Assembly: GCF_000384315.1 (NCBI RefSeq)
Contig: NZ_ARVW01000001.1
Span: forward strand, 5,456,157 to 5,520,156
Reading direction: 5' to 3'
Length of the DNA stretch: 64,000 nt
Origin: Amycolatopsis nigrescens CSC17Ta-90
GTDB lineage: Bacteria; Actinomycetota; Actinomycetes; Mycobacteriales; Pseudonocardiaceae
This document shows positions 26,447 to 33,963 of this stretch, one piece after another. Below the pieces are notes generated by a model. The model was not told the origin of the DNA. It ran no database searches and saw only the letters and a program-made list of their open reading frames with translations. The first letter of the stretch is position 1, and each line of letters starts with the position of its first letter. Position numbers and translations under genes: made by a program.

Positions 26447-27320
26447 GGTTCGAGCTCCCTCGCCGTTGAAGCAGTCTCATCGCCAGTCCCTCCAGCCGGG
26501 ACATCGTGGCCTCGCCGCCGAAGCGGGCGGTGACCCGCATCGCCGGCGGGAACAGGTGGGCCAGGCCGTAGGCGGCCCAGGCGCCGGGGGTCACCGGCAC
26601 CACCGGCCGGTTCCGCCGCACCGCGCCGAGCACCCGGCGCGCGACCAGTTCCGGACCTGGTGCCCAGCGGCCGAAGAACTCGCCGGCCAGCCTGCCGCGC
26701 TCCCGTCCGGCCGCCGCGGTGAGACCGGTGAAGACGGTGGAGGCGTAGATGTCGGTGGCGATGAACCCGGGGCAGATCGCGCTCACCCCGACCCCGTGCG
26801 GCGCCAGTTCCGCGCGCAGGCACTCGGAGAGCATCAGCACCGCGGCCTTGGTGGTCGCGTAGGCGGGCAGCGCCTTGCTCGGGGTGAAGGCCGCGGCCGA
26901 GGCGATGTTGACCAGGTGGCCGCGGGTCTCCGGCCGCTCGCGATGCCGCTCGGCGAGCTGGGCGCCGAACAGCCGGCAACCGTGCACCACACCCATCAGG
27001 TTCACGTCGATGATCCGGCGCCAGTCGTCCGTGCCGTGGTCGAGGAAGCCGCCGCCCATGCCGATCCCGGCGTTGTTCACCACCACGTCCGGCACGCCGT
27101 GCTCCTCGCGGACCCGGCCGGCGAAGGTCTCCCACGCTTCGGCGTCGGCCACGTCGAGCCGGACGGCCTCACCGGTCAGCCCGTTCGCGGTCCGCTGCGC
27201 CGCGGCCAGGTCGATGTCCGCGCAGATCACCGTGGCCCCTTGCCGGCCGAAGGCTTCCGCGGTGGCCCGCCCGATTCCGGCTCCGGCGCCGGTGACCACG
27301 ACCAGCTTCGGCTCGATCAT
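26436..27320 (-). CDS. Short-chain dehydrogenase/reductase
   Basis: 294 residues. The cofactor motif TGAGAGIG (10-17), NNAG, catalytic Ser in NIASAAAF and the pair YATTK are all present. ADIDLAAA after the second strand suggests NAD preference because Asp follows it. The C-terminal 80 residues (RVLGAVRRNRPVVPVTPGAW...) are typical of SDRs in mymA-like operons. First gene of the operon, likely oxidising an alcohol to the ketone used by the Baeyer-Villiger enzyme. Divergent from a MerR gene with a palindrome between. Confidence 0.9.
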   Translation of the reverse strand: MIEPKLVVVTGAGAGIGRATAEAFGRQGATVICADIDLAAAQRTANGLTGEAVRLDVADAEAWETFAGRVREEHGVPDVVVNNAGIGMGGGFLDHGTDDWRRIIDVNLMGVVHGCRLFGAQLAERHRERPETRGHLVNIASAAAFTPSKALPAYATTKAAVLMLSECLRAELAPHGVGVSAICPGFIATDIYASTVFTGLTAAAGRERGRLAGEFFGRWAPGPELVARRVLGAVRRNRPVVPVTPGAWAAYGLAHLFPPAMRVTARFGGEATMSRLEGLAMRLLQRRGSSNHGT

Positions 27321-27355
27321 CCGTCCCACCTTCGCGACGACGACATGAACGAATG

Positions 27356-27374
27356 TTACATCGGGCGATGTCAA
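27356..27374. promoter_or_regulatory. Candidate MerR operator and SDR-operon -35
   Basis: ACATCGGGCGATGT (27358-27371) is an inverted repeat with 6-bp arms and a GG centre. On the minus strand TTGACA (27374-27369) overlaps its right arm and could be the -35 of the SDR operon promoter. It lies between the divergent SDR and MerR genes. Confidence 0.5.
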
Positions 27375-27397
27375 GATGGGAAGGATAAGGTTGCCCG

Positions 27398-28135
27398 GTG
27401 GCCGAGTACCGCATCGACGAGCTGGCGCGTCTGGCCGGGACCACCACCCGGAACGTCCGGGCGTACCAGGACCGCGGGATCCTGCCACCGCCCCGCCGGG
27501 AGGGCCGGGTCGGCATCTACACCGACGCCCATCTGGCCCGGCTGCGGCTGATCGGCTCGCTGCTGCGGCGCGGCTACGCCTCCGCGCAGATCTCCGAACT
27601 GCTCTCCGGCTGGGAACAGGGCAAGAATCTTGGCGAAGTGCTCGGTCTCGAAGAAGCGATCAACAGCCCGTGGACCGACGAGATCCCGGCCTACCTGCCC
27701 ACCGACCAGGTGCGCGAATTGCTCGGCGGCGACGAGCAGTTCGACCGGGTGGTGCGGCTCGGCCTGCTCGAACCCGATGGCGAGCGCTGCCTGGTGACCA
27801 GCCCGCAGCTGCTCAGCGGGTTCACCGAGCTGACCGGCTCCGGGTTCAGCATCGGCGAGCTAATCGAGCTGTACGAGGACATCGCGCCGGCGGTGGACGT
27901 GGTGGCGCGGCGGATGGTGGAGGCGGGCGCGTCCCGGCTGATCGCCGAGCACGGTGACGCGTGGCTGCCGGAAAAGGACGAGGTGGCCGAGGTGACCCAG
28001 CTGCTGCGGCAGTTGCGGCTGGTCGCGATGAGCTCGGTGCAGGGAATCCTCGGGCACGCGCTGGAGCGCAACATCGAGTCGGTGCTCGGCGAGCACCTCG
28101 CCAGGGTGATCAAGCAAAACCAACCTCGTGAGTGA
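27398..28135 (+). CDS. MerR-family regulator of the monooxygenase operon
   Basis: 245 residues. The N-terminal winged helix DELARLAGTTTRNVRAYQDRGILPPP is a classic MerR DNA-binding domain; a long helical C-terminal domain without clustered cysteines suggests an organic effector. Divergent from the SDR, diiron, Baeyer-Villiger and hydrolase genes, it probably activates or represses them. GTG at 27398 has TAAGGT six bases upstream and no Shine-Dalgarno, so the message is probably leaderless. Its last codons and stop lie inside a family B hairpin. Confidence 0.88.
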   Translation: MAEYRIDELARLAGTTTRNVRAYQDRGILPPPRREGRVGIYTDAHLARLRLIGSLLRRGYASAQISELLSGWEQGKNLGEVLGLEEAINSPWTDEIPAYLPTDQVRELLGGDEQFDRVVRLGLLEPDGERCLVTSPQLLSGFTELTGSGFSIGELIELYEDIAPAVDVVARRMVEAGASRLIAEHGDAWLPEKDEVAEVTQLLRQLRLVAMSSVQGILGHALERNIESVLGEHLARVIKQNQPRE

Positions 28136-28171
28136 AAAATGTTGTTGGGACAACACTTTCCACTCACGAGG
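28124..28171. terminator. 22-bp hairpin, family B
   Basis: Arms 28124-28145 and 28150-28171 pair around TGGG with two exceptions, at 28135 and 28139. In plus-strand RNA these are A-C mismatches; in minus-strand RNA they become G-U pairs, so the stem is complete only in the transcript of the snapalysin gene. It contains the MerR stop codon TGA (28133-28135). It separates convergent genes. Confidence 0.75.
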
Positions 28172-28185
28172 TCGGCGGGCGTGGG

Positions 28186-28758
28186 TCAGCGGGTGGGGAA
28201 GCTGCCTGCGTAGATCTTCATCTCACCGGCGGTCCTGGCCAGACCGTTGGCCCACAGGGACTCCACCCTGGACCGCTCCTCCGCGTTCGGGTTCGCGTTG
28301 GTGCAGGACGGGCCGGGGCCGCCGCCGGACATCAGTTCCGAGCACGGGCCCTCGTAGTGGTCCGGCAGGCCCAGCGCGTGCCCGGACTCGTGCGCCGCGA
28401 TCCGGGTCTGGTCGTACTGCTGTGCCTGGGTGTAGTCGATGAAGATGGTGCCGTTGCCGTGGCCGTCGGTCTGTGCGTAGGAGCCGCGCGGGTCGTTGCC
28501 CTCGGTGTAGCGCAGGGTCGCGCTGCCCGCGTTCTCCTCGAACTTCACGTTGTTGACCGCGTTGTTCCAGTTGGAGAGGCCGGCGGCGATGGCGTCGCGG
28601 AAGGTCGGCGCGCCGGAGGCGTCGTAGTAGACCGTGGCGGCCATGATCGCGGGTTCGGCCTGCGGCGCGGCTGGTGCGGCCAGCGCGGTGCCCGCGAGCA
28701 TCGGGGTGGCCAGCATCGCGACACCGACGGCGCCGGACATGAAGGTCTTGATCGACAT
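28186..28758 (-). CDS. Snapalysin-type secreted metalloprotease
   Basis: 190 residues with a Sec signal peptide (1-28, ending ALAAP). The motif [12 protein letters not shown] is the H-E-x-x-H-x-x-G-x-x-D signature of the M7 snapalysin family, in which Asp is the third zinc ligand. One disulfide is likely between PCSEL and PSCTN. It is a small extracellular protease. Upstream lies about 218 bp without another gene. In Streptomyces such genes sit beside a LysR activator; none is here. Confidence 0.92.
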   Translation of the reverse strand: MSIKTFMSGAVGVAMLATPMLAGTALAAPAAPQAEPAIMAATVYYDASGAPTFRDAIAAGLSNWNNAVNNVKFEENAGSATLRYTEGNDPRGSYAQTDGHGNGTIFIDYTQAQQYDQTRIAAHESGHALGLPDHYEGPCSELMSGGGPGPSCTNANPNAEERSRVESLWANGLARTAGEMKIYAGSFPTR

Positions 28759-28976
28759 GCGAAACTCCTCGTCCTCAAAGGAACAAACAGCTGAGCGATC
28801 CGGTGGGTGAAAAACTTTCGTGTCGCTGAATATAAGGAGATCTTGCGGAGGAGGGCATCCGACTTTCGTACTGAAAGCGGGGCAGGCTGTAACGCTGGGC
28901 GAACACCTCGGAGAAATGCGGCAAAACGTGCGGCCGATTACCTACGAACGGCGCTTAAGTTGTTCTTGGAAAAGGA

Positions 28977-29546
28977 CTATTGAGCGCGTTCGATGATCGC
29001 CTTCAGGCCGGCCGTCAGCTCGCGGCCGGAGGGGGCGCGGTCCGGGTCGATCAGCCATTGCGCCATCACCCCGGTCAGCAGCGCCTGGTAGAGCGTGCCG
29101 ATCCCGGTCGCCGCCTCGTCCGTCTCCTCGATGTCCTGGATCAGCGCGGCGAGGCCGAGCCTGGCCTCCTGCATGCCGTCGCTGAAGTACCGGCGCACCT
29201 CTTCGGCGTGGTCGAGCTGGGCGATGGCTTCGAAGGTGGCCACCCAGAGCGGGCGGTGGGTGGCGAACAGCTCGATGATCCGGGTCCACGCGGTCTCGAA
29301 CCTGGCGAGCGGGGCTGCGTCCCGGTCCGCCGCGGTGGACAGCGCTTCGCTGAGCCCTTCGCCCCATTCCCTGGACGCCTCGATCAGCGCGGTGTTCAGC
29401 AACTTCTCCATCGAGCCGAAGTGGTAGCCGATGGACGCGAGGCTGGTGCCTGCCGCGGCCGAGATGTCGCGGGCGGTGGTGCGCGCGTAACCCTTCTCGT
29501 AGAGGCAGCGCTTTGCTCCGGCGAGCAGGTCGTCCCGGTTTCCCAT
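28977..29546 (-). CDS. TetR-family regulator
   Basis: 189 residues. Helix-turn-helix ARTTARDISAAAGTSLASIGYHFGS is at residues 21-45, followed by an all-helical ligand domain. ATG 29546 has TAGGGT six bases upstream and no Shine-Dalgarno, fitting a leaderless transcript. No divergent target is adjacent; it may act on itself or on distant genes. Confidence 0.85.
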   Translation of the reverse strand: MGNRDDLLAGAKRCLYEKGYARTTARDISAAAGTSLASIGYHFGSMEKLLNTALIEASREWGEGLSEALSTAADRDAAPLARFETAWTRIIELFATHRPLWVATFEAIAQLDHAEEVRRYFSDGMQEARLGLAALIQDIEETDEAATGIGTLYQALLTGVMAQWLIDPDRAPSGRELTAGLKAIIERAQ

Positions 29547-29608
29547 GCCGCGACCCTACGACAGCGCTGGAACGACCGTCTAGGACGGGTGTTCTAGTCT
29601 TGGGGGCC

Positions 29609-30187
29609 TTAAGGGGCGGGCACGAGAGAGTGGAGGGTGGAGACGGCGGTGCGGGGGTCGTCGGCGTGGAAGCGGAGGCGGGTGGCGGTACCGGTGGTGC
29701 CGTCCGGCAGCCGCACGGTGACCGGTTCGGACAGCTCGACCAGCACCGTGGTCCGGTTGCCCATGATGACGCTGGCTTCCTCGTCGCCGAGCTGAACCGA
29801 GTGGCTTTCGTGGTCCTTCCCGGCCGCCCGCACGGCGGTCACCGAGGCCAGCGGGACCTCCAGGGTGAACAGCGCTCCCTGGCGCAACAGCAACCAGCCG
29901 CCGCCCGCCACATGCGGTCGGGTCACGTTGGTGGCGAGCATGCCGAGCACCTGCAGCACCGCCAGCACGTCCAGCACGTGGATCAGCGGCCACGGCACGA
30001 GCATGCCGACCACCACCGTCTCCAGCCCCAGCGCGAAGGCGATCGCGACCATCTTCGGGACCTCGTCGCGGGCGTAGCCGAGCGCGACGTCATCCGGGCC
30101 GACGCCGTGACGGCGGCGAAGCAGCCAGAACCACAGATCGCCCAGTGCGCGGATCTGGTGCAGCAGCAGGCGGCGGGGCAGGCTCAT
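29609..30187 (-). CDS. Membrane protein co-expressed with MerR regulator
   Basis: 192 residues. Two hydrophobic segments (about residues 45-66 and 67-85) are followed by a hydrophilic beta-rich domain with WLLLRQGALFTLEVPLA and EPVTVRLPDG, resembling a PH-like domain. I do not recognise the family. It overlaps the MerR stop/start by four bases (ATGA), so the two are translationally coupled; the MerR protein may control it. Confidence 0.6.
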   Translation of the reverse strand: MSLPRRLLLHQIRALGDLWFWLLRRRHGVGPDDVALGYARDEVPKMVAIAFALGLETVVVGMLVPWPLIHVLDVLAVLQVLGMLATNVTRPHVAGGGWLLLRQGALFTLEVPLASVTAVRAAGKDHESHSVQLGDEEASVIMGNRTTVLVELSEPVTVRLPDGTTGTATRLRFHADDPRTAVSTLHSLVPAP

Positions 30188-30966
30188 GACCCGCTCCGCT
30201 CGGCGAACAGCCGCACCGCCCGGCGGATCACCTCGGCCTGCGCCGGGGCGAACGAGCCGAGCAAGGCCGTGCCGAACGCGTCCACCGGATCGGCCGCGGC
30301 CGGAGCGATCGCGGCGGCCAGCCCCGGCGGGATCGCGCCGGCCAGCTCTTCGGCGAGCGGCGCCACCCTCGGATCGTCGGCGGTGGCGTCGCCGAGTTCG
30401 TCGAGCCGCCGGTGCAGCTCGTGCCCGGCGGCCGCGGCGGCCGGGTCGGCTGCCATCGGTCTGATCGCCGCGAGCACCCGGTCCCGCTGTTCCGGGTCCG
30501 CGCTGGTGTCCAGCAGCGCCAGCAGTTCCCGTTCCCGGACGGCCATCGGGGACGGCGGCAGCGCACCGGTGGTGCGCTCGAGTTCCCCGAACAACGCCGC
30601 CATCTCCGGTGACACCGAATCGTCGGCGTGCACCAGGCCCCCTTCGGCGCGTTCGATCAGCCGGCCGAGCCGAGCCCGGCGGTCCCGGATCAAGGCTTCC
30701 TGCCGGGCCAGGTCCTCGTCCAGCTCGGCCAGGATCTCCGCGAGGTCGCGGCCCTGATCGCCGGCGAGCGCGTCCCGGACCTCGTCCAGGCTCAGGCCGA
30801 GCTCGGTGAGCCGCCGGATCCGGGCTAGCACGATGGCGTCGCGCAGGCCGTACTCCCGGTAGCCGTTCGCCAGCCGTGCCGGTTCGGGCAGCAGACCGCG
30901 GCGGTGGTAATGCCGCACGGCGCGGGTCGATACGCCGATCATGGCGGCGAGCTCACCGATCCTCAT
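30184..30966 (-). CDS. MerR-family regulator with long C-terminal domain
   Basis: 260 residues. MRIGELAAMIGVSTRAVRHYHRRGLLPEP is the MerR winged helix; the next 60 residues form the usual dimerisation coil (LDEDLARQEALIRDRRARLGRL). The Ala-rich C-terminal region is of the kind that binds organic ligands. It starts directly from a MerR-style promoter (19-bp spacer dyad) that ends six bases before ATG 30966, so it is probably autoregulated and leaderless. It overlaps the downstream membrane protein. Confidence 0.88.
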   Translation of the reverse strand: MRIGELAAMIGVSTRAVRHYHRRGLLPEPARLANGYREYGLRDAIVLARIRRLTELGLSLDEVRDALAGDQGRDLAEILAELDEDLARQEALIRDRRARLGRLIERAEGGLVHADDSVSPEMAALFGELERTTGALPPSPMAVRERELLALLDTSADPEQRDRVLAAIRPMAADPAAAAAGHELHRRLDELGDATADDPRVAPLAEELAGAIPPGLAAAIAPAAADPVDAFGTALLGSFAPAQAEVIRRAVRLFAERSGS

Positions 30967-30972
30967 CAGCCC

Positions 30973-31007
30973 AGTTAAAACCTTGACCTCGCGACAAGGT
31001 CAAGGTT
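30973..31007 (-). promoter_or_regulatory. MerR-type promoter with 19-bp spacer and dyad
   Basis: On the minus strand TTGACC (31003-30998) and TTAACT (30978-30973) are 19 bp apart, the over-long spacing MerR activators correct. A perfect 11-bp inverted repeat AACCTTGACCT (30979-30989 with 30997-31007) covers the spacer and -35. The dyad also overlaps the stop codon of the upstream TetR gene. Confidence 0.65.
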
Positions 31008-31599
31008 CGGCGCGGAGGAACCTGGTGACGATCAGCCGGAGCATCGCGAGTTGTTCCCCGGCGTCGAAGGACGGGTCGACGGCGGCGCGGAAGAAGACCG
31101 TGTCGATCAGCGCGCTCACCCAGGTGGCCGCGAGCACCGGGTCGAGCGAGGCGTCGACCGTTCCCTGTTCGGCCGCGCGGGCGAGCAGCCCGGCCAGGCC
31201 GTCGCGGAGCGCGATGTCGTTGCGGTTCAACAGCTCGGCGAACTCCGGGTCTCGTCCCGCGTGCGCGGTCATCTCGGCGACCAGGCCGGCCACGTCCGGA
31301 TAGGTGACCTGCCCGGCCTGGGTTTCGACGAGTTCGAGCACCGCGCTCCAGGCGTCTTCGGCTTCGGCGGCTTTGGCCAGCTGGGCCGCGATCTCGCGGC
31401 CGTCCTGCTCGAAGATCGCCAGGAACACCGCGCGTTTGGTGGGGAAGTAGTGGAAGAGGCTGCCCGAGCTGATGCCGGCCTCGGCGCAGATGTCCGCGGT
31501 GGTGGTCCGCTCGAACCCCTTGCGGGCGAAGCAATCCGTCGCCGCGTCCAGGATGCGCCGTCGTTTCGCCTCGTGCTTGGCCGGGTCGACGGTGCGCAC
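31000..31599 (-). CDS. TetR-family regulator
   Basis: 199 residues. The helix-turn-helix spans TTTADICAEAGISSGSLFHYF and is followed by a ligand-binding domain resembling TetR_C_6 (AcrR-like). GTG 31599 begins one base after the stop of the preceding membrane-protein gene, so it is translated from an operon message. Its stop lies inside the promoter dyad of the next MerR gene. Confidence 0.85.
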   Translation of the reverse strand: MRTVDPAKHEAKRRRILDAATDCFARKGFERTTTADICAEAGISSGSLFHYFPTKRAVFLAIFEQDGREIAAQLAKAAEAEDAWSAVLELVETQAGQVTYPDVAGLVAEMTAHAGRDPEFAELLNRNDIALRDGLAGLLARAAEQGTVDASLDPVLAATWVSALIDTVFFRAAVDPSFDAGEQLAMLRLIVTRFLRAEP

Positions 31600-31600
31600 G

Positions 31601-32338
31601 TCAGCGCTGTCCGCTCAGCCGCCAGTACTGGTGCTTCTTCTCGTCGCGGACCAGCACGCCGAGCTTGACCAGTTCGGCGCGGATCACCGAAGCCTCCTCG
31701 GACTCGTGCTTGCGCAACGCCCGCGTCCTGGCGCGGAGCAACGCGTTCGCGCCGGCCGGCAGGTCGGGCATGTCCTCCACCCAGAGCCGGTAGTCGTCGG
31801 CGAACGGGTCGCCGCCGTCCTGCCAGGGCAGTCCCTGGCCGCGGAACGCCTCCCGCAAACGTTTGCCGCTGAGGTCCGTGCTGGCCGAGGCGAGTTCGCT
31901 GCCGGACTCGTCGAGCAGCGTGAGGTTCTTCCCGGTCAGGAAGACCGCGCTGATCTCCGGCCGGGGGACCCGCTGCACCTTGCCGCCGCGCTCCAGCGCG
32001 ACTTCGGCATGGCCGATCCGCACCGTGAGCAGGTCCGCGACCACCAGGTAGGCCAGCACCAGCCCGGCCGCGACGCCGATCGCGATCGCACCGAGCATGC
32101 CGAGCGGCTCGGGAATGGACTCGATCAGCTCGAGCGGCCCCTTGAACGGCACCCAGCTCAGCGAGAGCAGCCAGCCCGCCGCCAGTTTCAGCCCCCAGCC
32201 CGCCGCGCCGCCGAGAAACGGGCACACCAGCCAGGTGGCGGGCCGCAGCCACACCGGGTCCGCGACGATCGTCGCGTCACCGGTCACCTGTCGTTCAGAA
32301 CTCTCCCCGACCATGCGGGCCATTATCAGAGCAGCCAC
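31601..32338 (-). CDS. YqeB-like membrane protein
   Basis: 245 residues. Two hydrophobic segments (about residues 35-57 and 78-103) are followed by a cytoplasmic domain starting LTVRIGHAEVALERGGKVQRVPR and ending WRLSGQR, which resembles YqeB-family proteins. Function unknown. Met9 (32314) is an alternative start. Co-directional with the TetR gene one base downstream, suggesting that this protein is part of the regulated unit. Confidence 0.55.
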   Translation of the reverse strand: MAALIMARMVGESSERQVTGDATIVADPVWLRPATWLVCPFLGGAAGWGLKLAAGWLLSLSWVPFKGPLELIESIPEPLGMLGAIAIGVAAGLVLAYLVVADLLTVRIGHAEVALERGGKVQRVPRPEISAVFLTGKNLTLLDESGSELASASTDLSGKRLREAFRGQGLPWQDGGDPFADDYRLWVEDMPDLPAGANALLRARTRALRKHESEEASVIRAELVKLGVLVRDEKKHQYWRLSGQR

Positions 32339-32363
32339 TCTGTTTTAGCAAATCCGCCGCGGC

Positions 32364-32765
32364 TCAGGGAATCGCCAGCCCAGCCACGCGCAGTGCCTCC
32401 TCCACCCGCAGCCGTTCCAGCTCGCGGTCCATCCCTTCGGCCAGTTCGCCGAGCCGGTGCTCGACGCCGACCGCAGTGCTGGCCTGAACCAACAGCGCGT
32501 CGTACGCCTGCCGCGTACCGGTCCGCCGGGCCGCCGGCGTGCCCGGCTGGTAACCGGCGAGCAACCGGTGCACCCGGCGCAGGTCCGCGGCCAGCGTCTG
32601 GATCGGTGGGCCGGCCGGGGACGGCCGCACCGGGCGCAACCGCCGCGACAGCAGGCGGGCCAGCGCCGGCGCGCGCAGGATCGCCCAACCCGCTGCGGTC
32701 GGCAGCACCGCGATGACCGCATACAGCAGCACGTTGGCGAGCGGGAAGGAAGCCGCGCCGGCCAT
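32364..32765 (-). CDS. Small membrane-anchored protein, unknown
   Basis: 133 residues. One strong membrane segment at about residues 10-30 (NVLLYAVIAVLPTAAGWAIL) is followed by an Arg-rich linker and a coiled helical tail (EHRLGELAEGMDRELERLR). No family recognised. It may start the minus-strand operon that continues through the YqeB-like and TetR genes, being 25 bp upstream. Composition matches its neighbours. Confidence 0.5.
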   Translation of the reverse strand: MAGAASFPLANVLLYAVIAVLPTAAGWAILRAPALARLLSRRLRPVRPSPAGPPIQTLAADLRRVHRLLAGYQPGTPAARRTGTRQAYDALLVQASTAVGVEHRLGELAEGMDRELERLRVEEALRVAGLAIP

Positions 32766-32852
32766 GTCTCATGCTAACTCCGCGGGCCTGGCCGGGAAAT
32801 CCGGAAAATGGCAGCGTTCCGGCCGAAGTTGTCATCGCTGTACGGTTGGCGC

Positions 32853-33461
32853 ATGTCGGCCGAACAAACCGCCGGGCGTCGTCGGCCCACCCGCGCCCAG
32901 ACCCGTCGTCGGCTGCTCGACGCGGCCGCGGCGGTGTTCGCCGAGCGGGGTATCGGCGGCACCTCGATCAACGACATCTCGGCCGCCGCCGGGCTGACCA
33001 AAGGCGCCTTCTACTCCAGTTTCGCCGGCAAGGACGAACTGGTGCTGGCGCTGATGGAAGAACACCTGGTGGCCAGGGTGGACGCCGCGACGGCCGCCTT
33101 CGCCGAACTGGGCGACGTCGGCGAAGCGGCGCACGAGGCGGGCGCCAGGCTGCTGCTCGCGGTGCACCAGGACGCGACCTGGCACCGGCTTTTCCTGGAG
33201 TACTGGGGCGCGGCGATGCGCGATCCCGAGGTGCACGCCGGCCTGGCCGAACGGCGGGCCCAGCTCCGGCGCGCGATGACCGAAGCGATCCAGCGGGCCG
33301 CGGACGTCCGGCGGCTCACCCTGCCGTTGCCCGCCGAAGAGCTGGCCGTCGCGATGCTGGCCCTGTCCAACGGGTTCGCCATCGAGCGCGGGATCGACCC
33401 GGACGCCGTGCCGGAGCGGCTGTTCGGCACCGTGCTCGCCAGGCTCATCGGCGACGCCTGA
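32853..33461 (+). CDS. TetR-family regulator
   Basis: 202 residues from ATG 32853. The helix-turn-helix is TSINDISAAAGLTKGAFYSSFAG; the C-terminal domain has the TetR_C_6-like HRLFLEYWGAAMRDP. TACGGT lies six bases before the ATG with no Shine-Dalgarno (leaderless pattern); a longer in-frame start at 32808 would add residues outside the family's usual N-terminus. Divergent from the small membrane-protein operon, which is a plausible target. Confidence 0.85.
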   Translation: MSAEQTAGRRRPTRAQTRRRLLDAAAAVFAERGIGGTSINDISAAAGLTKGAFYSSFAGKDELVLALMEEHLVARVDAATAAFAELGDVGEAAHEAGARLLLAVHQDATWHRLFLEYWGAAMRDPEVHAGLAERRAQLRRAMTEAIQRAADVRRLTLPLPAEELAVAMLALSNGFAIERGIDPDAVPERLFGTVLARLIGDA

Positions 33462-33485
33462 GGAGTCCACTGAGGACGGTTGTGC

Positions 33486-33770
33486 TCAGCGTATCCGGTG
33501 CAGCCAGAGCCGCCAGACGATCAGCGTCGGCACGCCGGCGACGAGCAGGGTGCCGATCACGATCAGCACCGGAGAGGATTGCTGCGCCCCGAGCACCATG
33601 ACCACCAGCCCGGCCGCGATGGTGGTCAGGATGCCGAGCACCCCGACTACCGCGGCCGGTAGCCGCATCGGCCGTAGCTCGGCCAGCCTGTCGGCGAGCC
33701 TCGGATCGTCCTCAGCCAGCCGGCGTTCGATCTCGGCCAGTCGGCGTTGTTCCTCATCATGAAGTGTCAT
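33486..33770 (-). CDS. DUF3040 small membrane protein
   Basis: 94 residues. An N-terminal helix of the DUF3040 type (HDEEQRRLAEIERRLAEDDP) is followed by two membrane segments. DUF3040 proteins are common in actinobacteria and have no defined function. ATG 33770 gives the family's usual N-terminus; GGAGG lies about 11 bases upstream. Confidence 0.75.
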   Translation of the reverse strand: MTLHDEEQRRLAEIERRLAEDDPRLADRLAELRPMRLPAAVVGVLGILTTIAAGLVVMVLGAQQSSPVLIVIGTLLVAGVPTLIVWRLWLHRIR

Positions 33771-33963
33771 CGCCTGCACCACCTCCAGCCATTATCGCCC
33801 TCGAGCGCCGTCGTGTCACGGTGTCCCTTGCCAGTGTGTGCCCTTCTGCCGGTCGGGGCCCGCTGAGACGAAGGTATTGAGTCCTTTGGCGGTCATCCGC
33901 GGCTACGGAACGTGCGAATGTGAACACGGTGCACGGCTGTTCGGCGCGAAGGGGCGTGGTTCG

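Noticed and set aside
28759..28976. Gene in the gap between snapalysin and the TetR gene
   Set aside because: Nothing with a start, ribosome-binding site and plausible codon use was found; only a short CTTTC/GAAAG repeat is seen.
33838..33963. Extended N-terminus of the GH43 enzyme
   Set aside because: The signal peptide begins at the GTG at 33964; the upstream extension would put a hydrophilic stretch before it.
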